Source of the DNA: HGM04593 sp045589695
GTDB taxonomy: Bacteria > Bacteroidota > Bacteroidia > Bacteroidales > Bacteroidaceae
NCBI GenBank assembly: GCA_045589695.1
Contig: JAZNPP010000064.1
Coordinates: forward strand, 1 to 16,853
Reading direction: 5' to 3'
DNA: 16,853 nt
Positions 1 through 7,031 of the stretch are shown one piece after another. The notes beneath the pieces were generated by a model, which was given only the letters and a program-made list of their open reading frames with translations, was not told the DNA's origin and did no database searches. Position 1 is the first letter of the stretch, and each line of letters opens with the position of its first letter. The translations under genes and the position numbers were made by a program.

Positions 1-302
1 CAATGGAATAAGCGACAGCAGAAGTAACTTCAAAATAAAACCGGCACTGTAATCGAGGGAGTGCAAAGCCCTGCCGGATGCAGGCCATCGCGCGAGGACT
101 GTATGAGCGCAGTGCGGGTATAACTTACATTGCATAACCGCACGAAGCGAGTTCCGCAGCGCCCTGCTAACGGCAGAAAGGCTTGAAACGGCAAGCGGAC
201 GACGAACGAGTTATATTGCCGAAGGCAATTCACGAGCAAGAGGAGAAAGAGGCTCGAACGCCCTGTGCCGGGCCTTTTGGTACTTTTGTGCGACAAAAGT
301 AC
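1..302. repeat. Structured non-coding, interspersed-repeat-like block
   Basis: No convincing gene is present. The block is rich in short inverted repeats. ATTGCC-GAA-GGCAAT lies at 215-229. GCCC/GGGC lies at 260-273. A perfect 10-bp palindrome, GTACTTTTGT-GCG-ACAAAAGTAC, lies at 280-302 and closes the block. CCGGCAC at 41-47 is complementary to GTGCCGG at 265-271, so the whole block could fold on itself. The 88-codon minus-strand frame across it has Arg/Ser/Cys-rich, low-information content with no domain, and I do not call it a gene. From memory, Bacteroidales genomes carry similar intergenic blocks ending in a 'TTTTGGTAC...ACAAAAGTAC' palindrome; no second copy exists in this window. Calling it an interspersed repeat is inference. 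Confidence 0.45.
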
Positions 303-465
303 ATGACAGAACGACTACAAGAAGAATAAAAGACAACAGATTAAGGGTAAGTTGCAACAAGAATAAAACATCCTACTCCAACTTTGCGGATGAACCAAAT
401 CTACAAGTAAAAGGCTGTTTTTATGTTAATATTTAAGATTCTAACGTGATTTTGAGCATTATACG
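303..465. other. Intergenic spacer, nothing recognised
   Basis: AT-rich stretch between the palindrome-bounded block and the promoter of the surface-protein gene. I see no ORF with coding character, no RNA gene and no clear terminator here. Confidence 0.5.
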
Positions 466-495
466 TTTGGTTTTATTGAAAATTCATTAATTTTG
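466..495 (+). promoter_or_regulatory. Bacteroidales-type promoter for the surface protein gene
   Basis: A -33 TTTG at 466-469 is followed after 18 bp by TAATTTTG at 488-495, an exact match to the -7 TAnnTTTG consensus of Bacteroides primary-sigma promoters. Transcription would begin near 502, giving an untranslated leader of about 65 nt before the ATG at 568. Confidence 0.65.
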
Positions 496-567
496 TAGAA
501 GAGTATGGAATTTTGTTTACATCTCTTCCAAAGAGACGCATTTTATAACAAAAAATAATTTTACACT

Positions 568-2436
568 ATGAAAAAGTTTACTTTAATTTTAACAATGTTT
601 TTGGCGTTATGCTCGTTTAGTGTATTTGGGCAAGAAAAACTAACACCAAGAAGTGCTACGGCGGATATTATCCCATATGAAGCATTGAATGGCGGAATGG
701 ATTCTGGACCATATGCGATATCAAAAATTTACGATGGTGATTACAATTCTTGGTATTGGACGAATGGTAAACCTCAAAAAGATTTTGCAGTTACTTTGAT
801 TTTTAATTCTTTAACGGAAATAGGTGATATTAAATTATATTTTGGCGATGGCGACTATCCTGCAGATAATGCGGTAGTTGAGGTTTCTGCTGATGAAAGC
901 GAATGGACTTCTGTCGGAACTGTTTCCGGTATTGATACTCCAAATGAATCTGTTACATTTAATGCCGACGGAATTAATGCGAAATTTGTAAGATTAAGGT
1001 TTACACAGGCTTCTGATAAATGGTTCAAATTTGCTGAATTTGAGGTATATAAATATAAAGTGCAGGTTGAGGAACGTACAATCTCTGCAAATGCAACTGA
1101 GGGCGGCTCTGTAACTATCAACGGCGGTAACGAGGCTGTTACAGGTACCAACGATGTCAAGTTGGTTGCGACCCCCGCTTATGGCTACAAGTTCGTGAAA
1201 TGGACTGTAAACGGCGAAGAGGTTTCTACATCTGCAGAATATTCTGATAACACATCCGGAGACAAGGAGTATGTTGCAAACTTTGAGAAATATGCTTCGG
1301 TTGATGAGTGGTATGCAGCTATTGGTAAACCTACTTTTGCGGCTGCTGGTGGTACGACAAAGGTAGCCTCTTTAGAGTTCTCCGATGAAAATGTATCGGA
1401 TTTTACTTACAACCTGGGTCAAGCCAATAGAGTTAATAACATTCTCAAAGTTGAAGCCGGAAAAACCTACTCTTTGAATGTTACATATGAATTGCATTGG
1501 GGCGACCTTGCTCTTTATCAGATAGACAAGGACGGCGCAAACAAGAAGTACGGCTATTATACATGTGTATGGGAGGACTCAGGTGATCCGTATGAAATAT
1601 TAGGCCGTAATGAAGAATTAATGTGTGAAGAATTAGGCGTTGATGCTTTTGGAAATTTTGAAAAAACTGTGTCTGGTGGTAACACATATCTTAATCTTCC
1701 TTATGAAATTGTAATATCGGAAAATCAGCAACCAGGCGATTTAGTCGTAGTGCGCTTAATGATTGGAAAGAAAGGTAATGCCAACAGTGCTTACGATATA
1801 GATATCGCAGAAGGCGGCAGTATGGATATCTTGTTTGAAGTTGTAGAGCCTGAAAATCCTGGCATTTATCATACCCTTTCAGTAACAGACAATGGTTGGG
1901 CAACGCTTTATCTTGGCTTTAACTCGAGAATACCCGAAAACGTTGAGGTTTATGCTGTAACTGGCGTGAAAGAGAACGATTGGCTCAACCTGACACAGGT
2001 TACAGGCGTTCTTCCCGCAAATACTGGCGTTCTGGTAAAAGCTAATCAAGGTGACTACATGTTTAATGAGACAGAAGATGCTCCTGCAACAATCGAAGGC
2101 AATAAGCTTTCAGGAGCGCTTTTTGACAAGAATGTCAGCGAAGAGGCTTATGTTCTTGCAAATGGCGATAGAGGCATAGGTCTTTACTCAGTCGTTACCT
2201 CAAACGGTACATTTACATGCAAGGCTAACAAAGCATACCTGCCCGCAAGCGCATTGACAGCAGAACAGCAGAACAGCGTATGCTTCCGTTTCGGCTTCGA
2301 CGGCACAACAGCTGTGGAGAAAGTAGAAATGAGAAACGAGAAAGAAGAGATCTACGACCTTCAGGGCCGCCGCATCGACGAGATTACCGAGCCTGGCATT
2401 TATATTGTAAACGGCGTTAAAGTGCTGGTTAAGTGA
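568..2436 (+). CDS. Secreted modular surface protein (F5/8-type C domain, InlB-type repeat, C-terminal sorting-like tail)
   Basis: This 622-residue protein begins with a clear signal peptide (residues 1-21, lysines then a hydrophobic run ending SVFG). Residues about 35-162 look like a discoidin/F5-8 type C carbohydrate-binding domain (AISKIYDGDYNSWYW, then KFVRLRF and FAEFEVY at the end). Residues about 170-240 match a divergent InlB B-repeat/'bacterial repeat' module (GGSVTINGG, YGYKFVKWTVNGEE, VANFE). A middle region (about 245-430) is unrecognised. The C-terminal 190 residues (from TLSVTDNGWATLYL) end in YDLQGRRI...GIYIVNGVKV, the short tail seen on many Bacteroidales exported proteins and related to type IX sorting domains. 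Export to the surface and glycan or host-ligand binding are inferred. No catalytic domain is visible. The 5' third uses visibly more AT-rich codons than the 3' part, suggesting a mosaic origin. Confidence 0.85.
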   Translation: MKKFTLILTMFLALCSFSVFGQEKLTPRSATADIIPYEALNGGMDSGPYAISKIYDGDYNSWYWTNGKPQKDFAVTLIFNSLTEIGDIKLYFGDGDYPADNAVVEVSADESEWTSVGTVSGIDTPNESVTFNADGINAKFVRLRFTQASDKWFKFAEFEVYKYKVQVEERTISANATEGGSVTINGGNEAVTGTNDVKLVATPAYGYKFVKWTVNGEEVSTSAEYSDNTSGDKEYVANFEKYASVDEWYAAIGKPTFAAAGGTTKVASLEFSDENVSDFTYNLGQANRVNNILKVEAGKTYSLNVTYELHWGDLALYQIDKDGANKKYGYYTCVWEDSGDPYEILGRNEELMCEELGVDAFGNFEKTVSGGNTYLNLPYEIVISENQQPGDLVVVRLMIGKKGNANSAYDIDIAEGGSMDILFEVVEPENPGIYHTLSVTDNGWATLYLGFNSRIPENVEVYAVTGVKENDWLNLTQVTGVLPANTGVLVKANQGDYMFNETEDAPATIEGNKLSGALFDKNVSEEAYVLANGDRGIGLYSVVTSNGTFTCKANKAYLPASALTAEQQNSVCFRFGFDGTTAVEKVEMRNEKEEIYDLQGRRIDEITEPGIYIVNGVKVLVK

Positions 2437-2438
2437 GT
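2419..2438 (+). repeat. 20-bp direct repeat, copy 1 (overlaps gene end)
   Basis: AAAGTGCTGGTTAAGTGAGT covers the last codons (KVLVK-stop) of the surface protein gene. The same 20 bases recur at 2499-2518, exactly 80 bp downstream. This could be the remnant of a tandem relative whose body was deleted, or a short duplication. Confidence 0.85.
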
Positions 2439-2440
2439 GA

Positions 2441-2463
2441 AACACTAAGCTTGCTTAAGTGTT
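2441..2463 (+). terminator. Possible hairpin terminator after the surface protein gene
   Basis: AACACTAAGC (2441-2450) can pair with GCTTAAGTGTT (2453-2463) with a one-base bulge and a very tight loop, followed by TTTCC. It begins 5 bp after the stop codon. The T-run is short, so termination efficiency is doubtful. Confidence 0.35.
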
Positions 2464-2498
2464 TTCCAACGAACGCAAAGGCAGTTCGCACGAAGTGC

Positions 2499-2518
2499 AA
2501 AGTGCTGGTTAAGTGAGT
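2499..2518 (+). repeat. 20-bp direct repeat, copy 2
   Basis: Identical to 2419-2438, including the TGA that ends the surface protein gene. Here the upstream sequence does not keep a sorting-tail reading frame, so only the extreme 3' end of a gene-like sequence is preserved. Confidence 0.85.
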
Positions 2519-2554
2519 TTAGAGGTGAGAGTTTAAAGTTGAGGAAACGTGTAG

Positions 2555-2576
2555 GGGCAGACCGGTGTGTCTGCCC
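2555..2576. repeat. Inverted repeat GGGCAGAC/GTCTGCCC
   Basis: A perfect 8-bp stem (2555-2562 with 2569-2576) surrounds the loop CGGTGT. No T-run follows on the plus strand. From memory, 'GTAGGGGCAGAC...GTCTGCCC' motifs are widespread in Bacteroidales intergenic regions. It lies 33 bp before the start of the small peptide gene and could be a mobile hairpin or part of that gene's leader. Confidence 0.5.
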
Positions 2577-2608
2577 GCCACAAAAACAAAAAATAAAGAA
2601 CAAACGAT

Positions 2609-2764
2609 ATGAAAAAGAATTATACAGCGCCTCTTATGACAGAGGTAAACGTTGAGGCTGAGAACATGCTCGCAGCTTCAATAAATTACGGTGAAGGAAA
2701 AGTTGAGGTCGGCCAGGCTTGGAGCAACGAGAACCGCGGCTCATGGGGTAACCTTTGGAAGTGA
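2609..2764 (+). CDS. Small 51-residue Bacteroidales peptide (MKK.Y..P type)
   Basis: An ATG at 2609 opens a 51-codon frame starting MKKNYTAPLM, followed by TEVNVEAENMLAAS, a Gly/Asn-rich stretch, and a C-terminus rich in Trp, Gly and Asn (three Trp, ending NLWK). The pattern is an N-terminal MKK.Y..P, an acidic amphipathic stretch, then '(M/L)LAAS' and a short Trp/Gly/Asp-rich tail. I associate it with many very small uncharacterised Bacteroidales proteins, from recollection rather than a search. The A-rich ...AAACGAT start context is the same as that of pepT (AAACGATATG). There is no hydrophobic signal peptide. It could be a secreted or processed peptide precursor with LAAS near the end of a leader, or a small cytosolic protein. 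Its function is unknown. It follows the surface protein gene and is too short for ordinary gene callers. Confidence 0.65.
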   Translation: MKKNYTAPLMTEVNVEAENMLAASINYGEGKVEVGQAWSNENRGSWGNLWK

Positions 2765-2807
2765 TAAGGTTGAGAAAGTTGAAAGTTGAGAGTTTAAAGT
2801 TTAGAGA

Positions 2808-2828
2808 TTAACGATTAAAGCGAAGCTT
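2808..2828 (+). repeat. Partial (21-bp) copy of the 106-bp dispersed element
   Basis: These 21 bases equal the first 21 bases of the complete copies at 4144 and 6828, after which the match stops. It lies 43 bp beyond the stop codon of the small peptide gene and has the same orientation as the other copies. Confidence 0.7.
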
Positions 2829-2913
2829 TCTGTTTTTACTTTATTAATAGTTTATACAAGCTTAATAGTGAATTTTTTCATTATTAATTAAATTAGGTTT
2901 AAAATAATTAGGA

Positions 2914-2947
2914 AGGTACTGGCCTGCGAAGGTCGGTACCTTTTTTT
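2914..2947 (+). terminator. Strong intrinsic terminator
   Basis: GTACTGGCC pairs with GGTCGGTAC around the loop TGCGAA, with two G-U pairs. The stem is extended by A residues pairing with the following T-run and is followed directly by seven T residues. It closes the region that begins with the surface protein and small peptide genes and isolates the Smr gene downstream. Confidence 0.8.
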
Positions 2948-3005
2948 ATCTTTAATAGGGAAGTTATATTTTTAGGCTCATCTGCGTAATCTCGTTTTTT
3001 ATCAC

Positions 3006-3013
3006 TATCTTCG
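3006..3013 (+). promoter_or_regulatory. Possible -7 promoter box for the Smr gene
   Basis: TATCTTCG differs by one base from TAnnTTTG and lies 33 bp before the ATG at 3046. No good -33 TTTG is seen at the proper distance, so this is a moderate candidate. It sits just downstream of the strong terminator, where a promoter is expected. Confidence 0.4.
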
Positions 3014-3045
3014 CACTTTGCATACATTTATATAATAAATAGAAG

Positions 3046-4128
3046 ATGAAAATAGGTGATAAGGTACGTTTTATATATGAATGCGGCGGGGGTGTCGTAA
3101 AGGGCTTTCGCGGCAAGGATATCGCTCTTGTCGAAGACAAGGACGGCTTTGAGATTCCAATGCCTGTTCGTGAGTGCGTGGTTATTGACACTAATGAATA
3201 TAACTTCGTGAAGAAGAGCGTCGCTCCGAAAAAGGATGAGCCGGCTCCAAAGAAGCAGGCGGCAATGCCTTTGAGAGATGATGAGGAGGACTTCGACCCT
3301 GTGGTGACATATCGGCCTGCAGAGAGGCCCGAGGGAGAGAAACTCAATGTTAAGCTCGCCTATCTGCCTATGGACGAGAAGTCGTTGAGCAACTCTCGCT
3401 TTGAGGCATACATAATAAATGACAGCAACTATTGCCTCTATTACTCTTATCTGACCGCTGACGGCCGCAGCTGGAACCTGCGTCACAACGGCATGCTTGA
3501 ACCGAACTCGAAACAGTTCATGGAAGAGTTCGGCAGAGAGGAACTTAACGGCATGGAGCACGTGTGCGTGCAGTTGCTTCCTTTCAAAGAGAACAAACCG
3601 TTCGCTCTTAAGCCTGCCATGAGCGTTGAAAGGCGTATCGATACGGTGAAGTTCTACAAACTGCATCTTTTCCGTGAGAATCCTTTCTTTGACGAGGGCG
3701 CTCTAATATATGATATTGTTGTTGATGACAAACCCGTAAAGGAGATTTTTGCCTCGGCCGAGGAGATTACTGAGATTATTCTTGAGAAGAAGCAGGGCGA
3801 AAAGGAACAAAGGCCTGCCCGGCAGACAAAGCTGGCGAAAGGAAGCGATATCCTTGAAGTTGATCTGCATGCCGAGCAACTCCTTGAGACGACTGCCGGA
3901 ATGAACAGCTTTGATATACTGAACTATCAGCTTGACGTTGTACGCAATACCCTTGACGAAAACATTAAGTACAAGAACAAGAAGATAGTGTTCATCCACG
4001 GAAAGGGTGACGGCGTGCTGCGTAATGCGATATCTCAGGAACTTCGCCGCAAGTATCCCCGTTGTATCTCTCAAGATGCCTCTTTCCAGAAGTACGGCTT
4101 CGGGGCTACGATGGTTATTGTAAAGTGA
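3046..4128 (+). CDS. DUF2027 and Smr-domain protein (MutS2-like nuclease domain)
   Basis: This 360-residue protein is typical of the Bacteroidota DUF2027/Smr family. The N-terminus (MKIGDKVRFIYECGGGVVKG) is the small barrel-like DUF2027 start. A charged, proline-containing linker runs from about residue 55 to 98. A middle beta-rich region (about 100-235) contains FEAYIINDSNYCLYYSY. The C-terminal Smr domain (about 268-360) has the conserved DLH at 273-275 and HGKGDGVLR at 318-326. Smr domains in MutS2 and related proteins bind or cut branched nucleic acids or RNA, and recent work links MutS2-type Smr to collided ribosomes. That role is not shown for this family, so the substrate here is inferred. 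The gene stands alone between a strong terminator and a repeat element. Confidence 0.9.
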   Translation: MKIGDKVRFIYECGGGVVKGFRGKDIALVEDKDGFEIPMPVRECVVIDTNEYNFVKKSVAPKKDEPAPKKQAAMPLRDDEEDFDPVVTYRPAERPEGEKLNVKLAYLPMDEKSLSNSRFEAYIINDSNYCLYYSYLTADGRSWNLRHNGMLEPNSKQFMEEFGREELNGMEHVCVQLLPFKENKPFALKPAMSVERRIDTVKFYKLHLFRENPFFDEGALIYDIVVDDKPVKEIFASAEEITEIILEKKQGEKEQRPARQTKLAKGSDILEVDLHAEQLLETTAGMNSFDILNYQLDVVRNTLDENIKYKNKKIVFIHGKGDGVLRNAISQELRRKYPRCISQDASFQKYGFGATMVIVK

Positions 4129-4143
4129 TGTAACGATTAAGGA

Positions 4144-4249
4144 TTAACGATTAAAGCGAAGCTTCGACGGCATGAGCAGCATCTCGTCAAGCGCAGTGCC
4201 GCAAAGTGGCACCGCTTGGGTTGCGATAGCGAATGCCGCCAACAGATTA
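4144..4249 (+). repeat. 106-bp dispersed element, copy A
   Basis: This stretch is repeated at 6828-6933 with a single difference (C at 4183, T at 6867). It begins 15 bp after the stop codon of the Smr gene. Internally it has the palindrome CGAAGCTTCG and a GTGCC/GGCAC hairpin around GCAAAGT, so the RNA is likely structured. No ORF of its own is evident. Confidence 0.9.
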
Positions 4250-4314
4250 GCGATTGACGATTGGTTATTTACTGAAAAAGGAACTATAGGTTGATAATAT
4301 AATATATAAACGAT

Positions 4315-5553
4315 ATGAAAGATATTAAGAATTACATGTTGGAGCGTTTTCTTAAGTATGTGACTTTTGACACGGAATCTTGTGATGACGCTACGGCCGT
4401 GCCTACGACTGAAGGACAGTTCGTGTTTGCGCGTTATCTTGAACAGGAACTTAAGGATATGGGACTCGAAGAGGTGACGCTTGACGATAAAGGGTATCTC
4501 TATGCTACTCTCCCCGCAAACTGCGACAAGGATATGCCTGTAGTAGGCTTCATCGCTCACCTTGACACAAGCCCCGATATGAGCGGCCGTGACGTTAAGC
4601 CGAGAGTGGTGGAGAATTACGCAGGCGGTGACATTGTGCTTAACGAAAAGGATAATATTGTTCTTAGGGTCGCTGACTTCCCTGAGGTGGAAAACTACAA
4701 AGGCGATGATATTATAGTTACTGACGGCAAAACCTTGCTGGGCGCTGACGACAAGGCCGGCATCGCAGAGATTGTCGCAGCTGTGGCTTATCTTCAGGCT
4801 CACCCCGAAATTAAGCATGGAAAGGTGAGAATAGCTTTCAACCCTGACGAGGAGATAGGACGCGGCGCTCATAACTTCAACGTGCCTCTCTTCGGATGCG
4901 ATTGGGCATACACCGTGGACGGCAGCTGCGAAGGCGAACTTGAATTCGAGAACTTCAATGCCGGAAGCGCTCTCTTCTCGATTCAGGGACGCAATGTTCA
5001 CCCGGGGTATGCGAAGGGCAAGATGCTCAATGCTCTGCGTGTGGCCGCTGACATCGTAGATACTGTTCCGGCAGCGGAGTCGCCCGAATGTACCGAGGGG
5101 TATGAGGGCTTCTATCATCTTATGTCGATAAACGGCGGTGTGGATCATGCTCAGGTGTCGTATATCATACGTGACCATAATCGTGAAATATTCGAAAGAC
5201 GCGTATCGTTCATGAAAGAGACGGCAGCGGGCATGAACGCTAAGTACGGCGACGGCACCGTGGCTCTTGAACTGAAAGAGCAGTACCGTAACATGCGTGA
5301 GCAGGTAGAGCCCAAGATGCATATCATAGAGCTTGCGAAAAAAGCTATGGAGCAGGCTGGAGTGACGCCGGTGGTGAAGCCTATTCGCGGCGGTACCGAC
5401 GGGGCGCAGCTCTCGTTCATGGGATTGCCCTGTCCTAACTTGTTTGCCGGCGGCATAAACTTCCACAGCCGTTACGAATTCGTGTCGGTACAAGTAATGG
5501 AAAAGGCGGTGATGACTATCGTAAACATTGCTGCAGGCGTAAAGGATTTGTAA
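4315..5553 (+). CDS. pepT: Peptidase T (tripeptide aminopeptidase)
   Basis: This 412-residue M20B zinc peptidase removes N-terminal residues from tripeptides in the cytosol. The metal and catalytic motifs are all present: HLD at 82-84 in GFIAHLDTSPDM (His ligand and catalytic-region Asp), the bridging Asp145 in GADDKAG, the catalytic Glu pair 179-180 in PDEEIGRG, the dimerisation-domain His229 in GRNVHPG, and His384 in INFHSRYEF near the C-terminus. The length matches the family (about 405-415). The ATG follows an AT-rich leader (ATATAAACGAT) without Shine-Dalgarno, usual for this phylum. The next gene starts 24 bp later on the same strand, so the two are likely co-transcribed. A long minus-strand open frame across this gene is a shadow. 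Confidence 0.96.
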   Translation: MKDIKNYMLERFLKYVTFDTESCDDATAVPTTEGQFVFARYLEQELKDMGLEEVTLDDKGYLYATLPANCDKDMPVVGFIAHLDTSPDMSGRDVKPRVVENYAGGDIVLNEKDNIVLRVADFPEVENYKGDDIIVTDGKTLLGADDKAGIAEIVAAVAYLQAHPEIKHGKVRIAFNPDEEIGRGAHNFNVPLFGCDWAYTVDGSCEGELEFENFNAGSALFSIQGRNVHPGYAKGKMLNALRVAADIVDTVPAAESPECTEGYEGFYHLMSINGGVDHAQVSYIIRDHNREIFERRVSFMKETAAGMNAKYGDGTVALELKEQYRNMREQVEPKMHIIELAKKAMEQAGVTPVVKPIRGGTDGAQLSFMGLPCPNLFAGGINFHSRYEFVSVQVMEKAVMTIVNIAAGVKDL

Positions 5554-5577
5554 ACAATACTCTCTTCCGGAGCAACG

Positions 5578-6813
5578 ATGAACTTGGAACTCTTTTTGGC
5601 ACGGAGGCTCTACGGCACACGCAAGGGCGGGCACAGGATATCGCGTCCTGCGGTCGCAATTGCCCAATGGGGCGTCGCGGTCGGCACTGTCGTGATGTTT
5701 GTGTCAATATGCATCATCGTGGGCTTCAAGCATAGGATAAGGGATAAGGTTATCGGCTTCGGCGGACACATGCAGGTGATGAGCTACGAGTCGCAATACA
5801 AAGGCGAGGTACCTGTAATGGCGACGCCTGAGCTGCTTGAGGAGTTCTTGGCGGTTGAGGGCGTGAAGCGCGCACAGCCGTTGGTTATAAAGCCTGGCAT
5901 GGCGGTGTCGAACGATGAATATGAGGGTGTCGCTCTAAAAGGCGTGGGCAGCGGTTATGACCTTTCGTTCATTAAGGACAATCTGATTGCGGGAGAGCTG
6001 CCGGCGTTCAGCGAGGATGAGCCTTCGAACGCTGTTGCGCTCTCAAAAGTTATGGCCGATAAACTGAAAATATCGGTGGGCGACAAGATTAATCTTTACT
6101 TCTTGCAGCAGGGGATAAAGGCCCGCAGGCTCTCTGTTGCCGCAATATATGAGACGCATCTGACCGAACTTGACAATGTCTTGGCTATTACCGACATTTA
6201 TACGGTAAGGCGGCTTAACGGCTGGAAAGGTGACGAGGCTACGAGCATAGAGCTTTTTATTGACGATTATGAGCGGCTTGAGCCTGTAAGCGTGAGACTG
6301 AACGACGTGGTGCTGCGGCATAACGAAAAGGGTGATATGCTGTATGCGCAGACAATCGAGGAACTCTATCCTTCGCTCTTTTCATGGCTGAGCGTTCTTG
6401 ACCAGACTGTATGGCTGATTCTCATACTTGTGCTTTTTATTGCGGGATTTACTATGGTGTCGGGGCTGCTCATTCTGATACTTGAGAAAAGTTCTTTTAT
6501 AGGGCTTCTTAAAGCGGCCGGCGCTCACGACAGTTCTATCGGCAAGGTGTTTCTTTATTATGCTTGCTTCGTGATAGGCAAGGGTATAGTCGTAGGCAAT
6601 GTCATTGCGGCTGTTCTTTGCCTTGTGCAGCAACGTTATGGCGTGGTGTCGCTCGACCCTTCGATGTACTATATGGACCGTGTGCCGATAGAGTTCAGCT
6701 GGCTGCTTGTTCCAATGAACGTCGGAATGTTTCTCCTTTCGGTACTCATGCTTATAGTACCTTCGATGTTTATATCAAGAATTGAACCGACAAAGGCGAT
6801 AAAATTCGAGTGA
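5578..6813 (+). CDS. LolC/LolE-type (FtsX-family) ABC permease
   Basis: This 411-residue permease has the classic four-helix layout. TM1 is at about 28-50 (VAVGTVVMFVSICIIVGF), followed by a large periplasmic MacB-like domain at about 52-270. TM2 is near 280-305, TM3 near 322-350 and TM4 near 378-402. The ending, SRIEPTKAIKFE, is the usual C-terminal signature of these permeases. Family members extract lipoproteins (LolCE) or drive other envelope tasks (MacB, FtsX). In Bacteroidales, single-copy LolC-like proteins of this length are usually annotated as lipoprotein-release permeases. No ATPase gene is adjacent; the FtsE-like ATPase at 9543-10277 lies in a different operon and strand, so pairing is unproven. 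The gene follows pepT by 24 bp. Confidence 0.88.
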   Translation: MNLELFLARRLYGTRKGGHRISRPAVAIAQWGVAVGTVVMFVSICIIVGFKHRIRDKVIGFGGHMQVMSYESQYKGEVPVMATPELLEEFLAVEGVKRAQPLVIKPGMAVSNDEYEGVALKGVGSGYDLSFIKDNLIAGELPAFSEDEPSNAVALSKVMADKLKISVGDKINLYFLQQGIKARRLSVAAIYETHLTELDNVLAITDIYTVRRLNGWKGDEATSIELFIDDYERLEPVSVRLNDVVLRHNEKGDMLYAQTIEELYPSLFSWLSVLDQTVWLILILVLFIAGFTMVSGLLILILEKSSFIGLLKAAGAHDSSIGKVFLYYACFVIGKGIVVGNVIAAVLCLVQQRYGVVSLDPSMYYMDRVPIEFSWLLVPMNVGMFLLSVLMLIVPSMFISRIEPTKAIKFE

Positions 6814-6827
6814 GTAACGAGTAAAGT

Positions 6828-6933
6828 TTAACGATTAAAGCGAAGCTTCGACGGCATGAGCAGCATTTCGTCAAGCGCAGTGCCGCAAAGTGGCACCGCT
6901 TGGGTTGCGATAGCGAATGCCGCCAACAGATTA
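6828..6933 (+). repeat. 106-bp dispersed element, copy B
   Basis: It matches 4144-4249 at 105 of 106 positions and has the same orientation. It starts 14 bp after the stop codon of the permease gene, almost the same distance as copy A from its upstream gene. The consistent position behind stop codons suggests a REP/MITE-like element or a mobile 3'-end module. Confidence 0.9.
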
Positions 6934-7000
6934 ACGAGGACTACATAGTAATCATAGTAACCTTAGCTATCTTAGCAATTTGTCACCCTAAATTAACACG

Positions 7001-7027
7001 CATGGCGGTCACTGAGTGACCGCCATG
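7001..7027. terminator. Long perfect hairpin between convergent genes
   Basis: CATGGCGGTCACT (7001-7013) is a perfect 13-bp inverted repeat with AGTGACCGCCATG (7015-7027), leaving one central base. It begins 4 bp after the lysA stop codon in the minus direction and lies beyond the permease gene in the plus direction. T-runs are short on both sides, so it may act as a bidirectional terminator or an RNA 3'-end stabiliser. Confidence 0.65.
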
Positions 7028-7031
7028 TTTG

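Noticed and set aside
30..296. 88-codon minus-strand frame in the left repeat block
   Set aside because: It consists of inverted-repeat sequence with low-information translation, has no promoter and shows no family resemblance.
3028..3666. 212-codon minus-strand frame over the Smr gene
   Set aside because: It is antisense to a well-supported gene and has a composition typical of reverse-complement shadows.
4144..5667. 507-codon minus-strand open frame across pepT
   Set aside because: It lies exactly opposite a gene with all peptidase T motifs, is His/Arg/Cys-rich without a domain, and runs through the 106-bp repeat. It is a shadow produced by codon bias.
7001..7027. Operator for a dimeric repressor
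   Set aside because: The perfect 13-bp arms lie between two gene 3' ends with no promoter nearby, so a terminator or 3'-end hairpin is the simpler reading.
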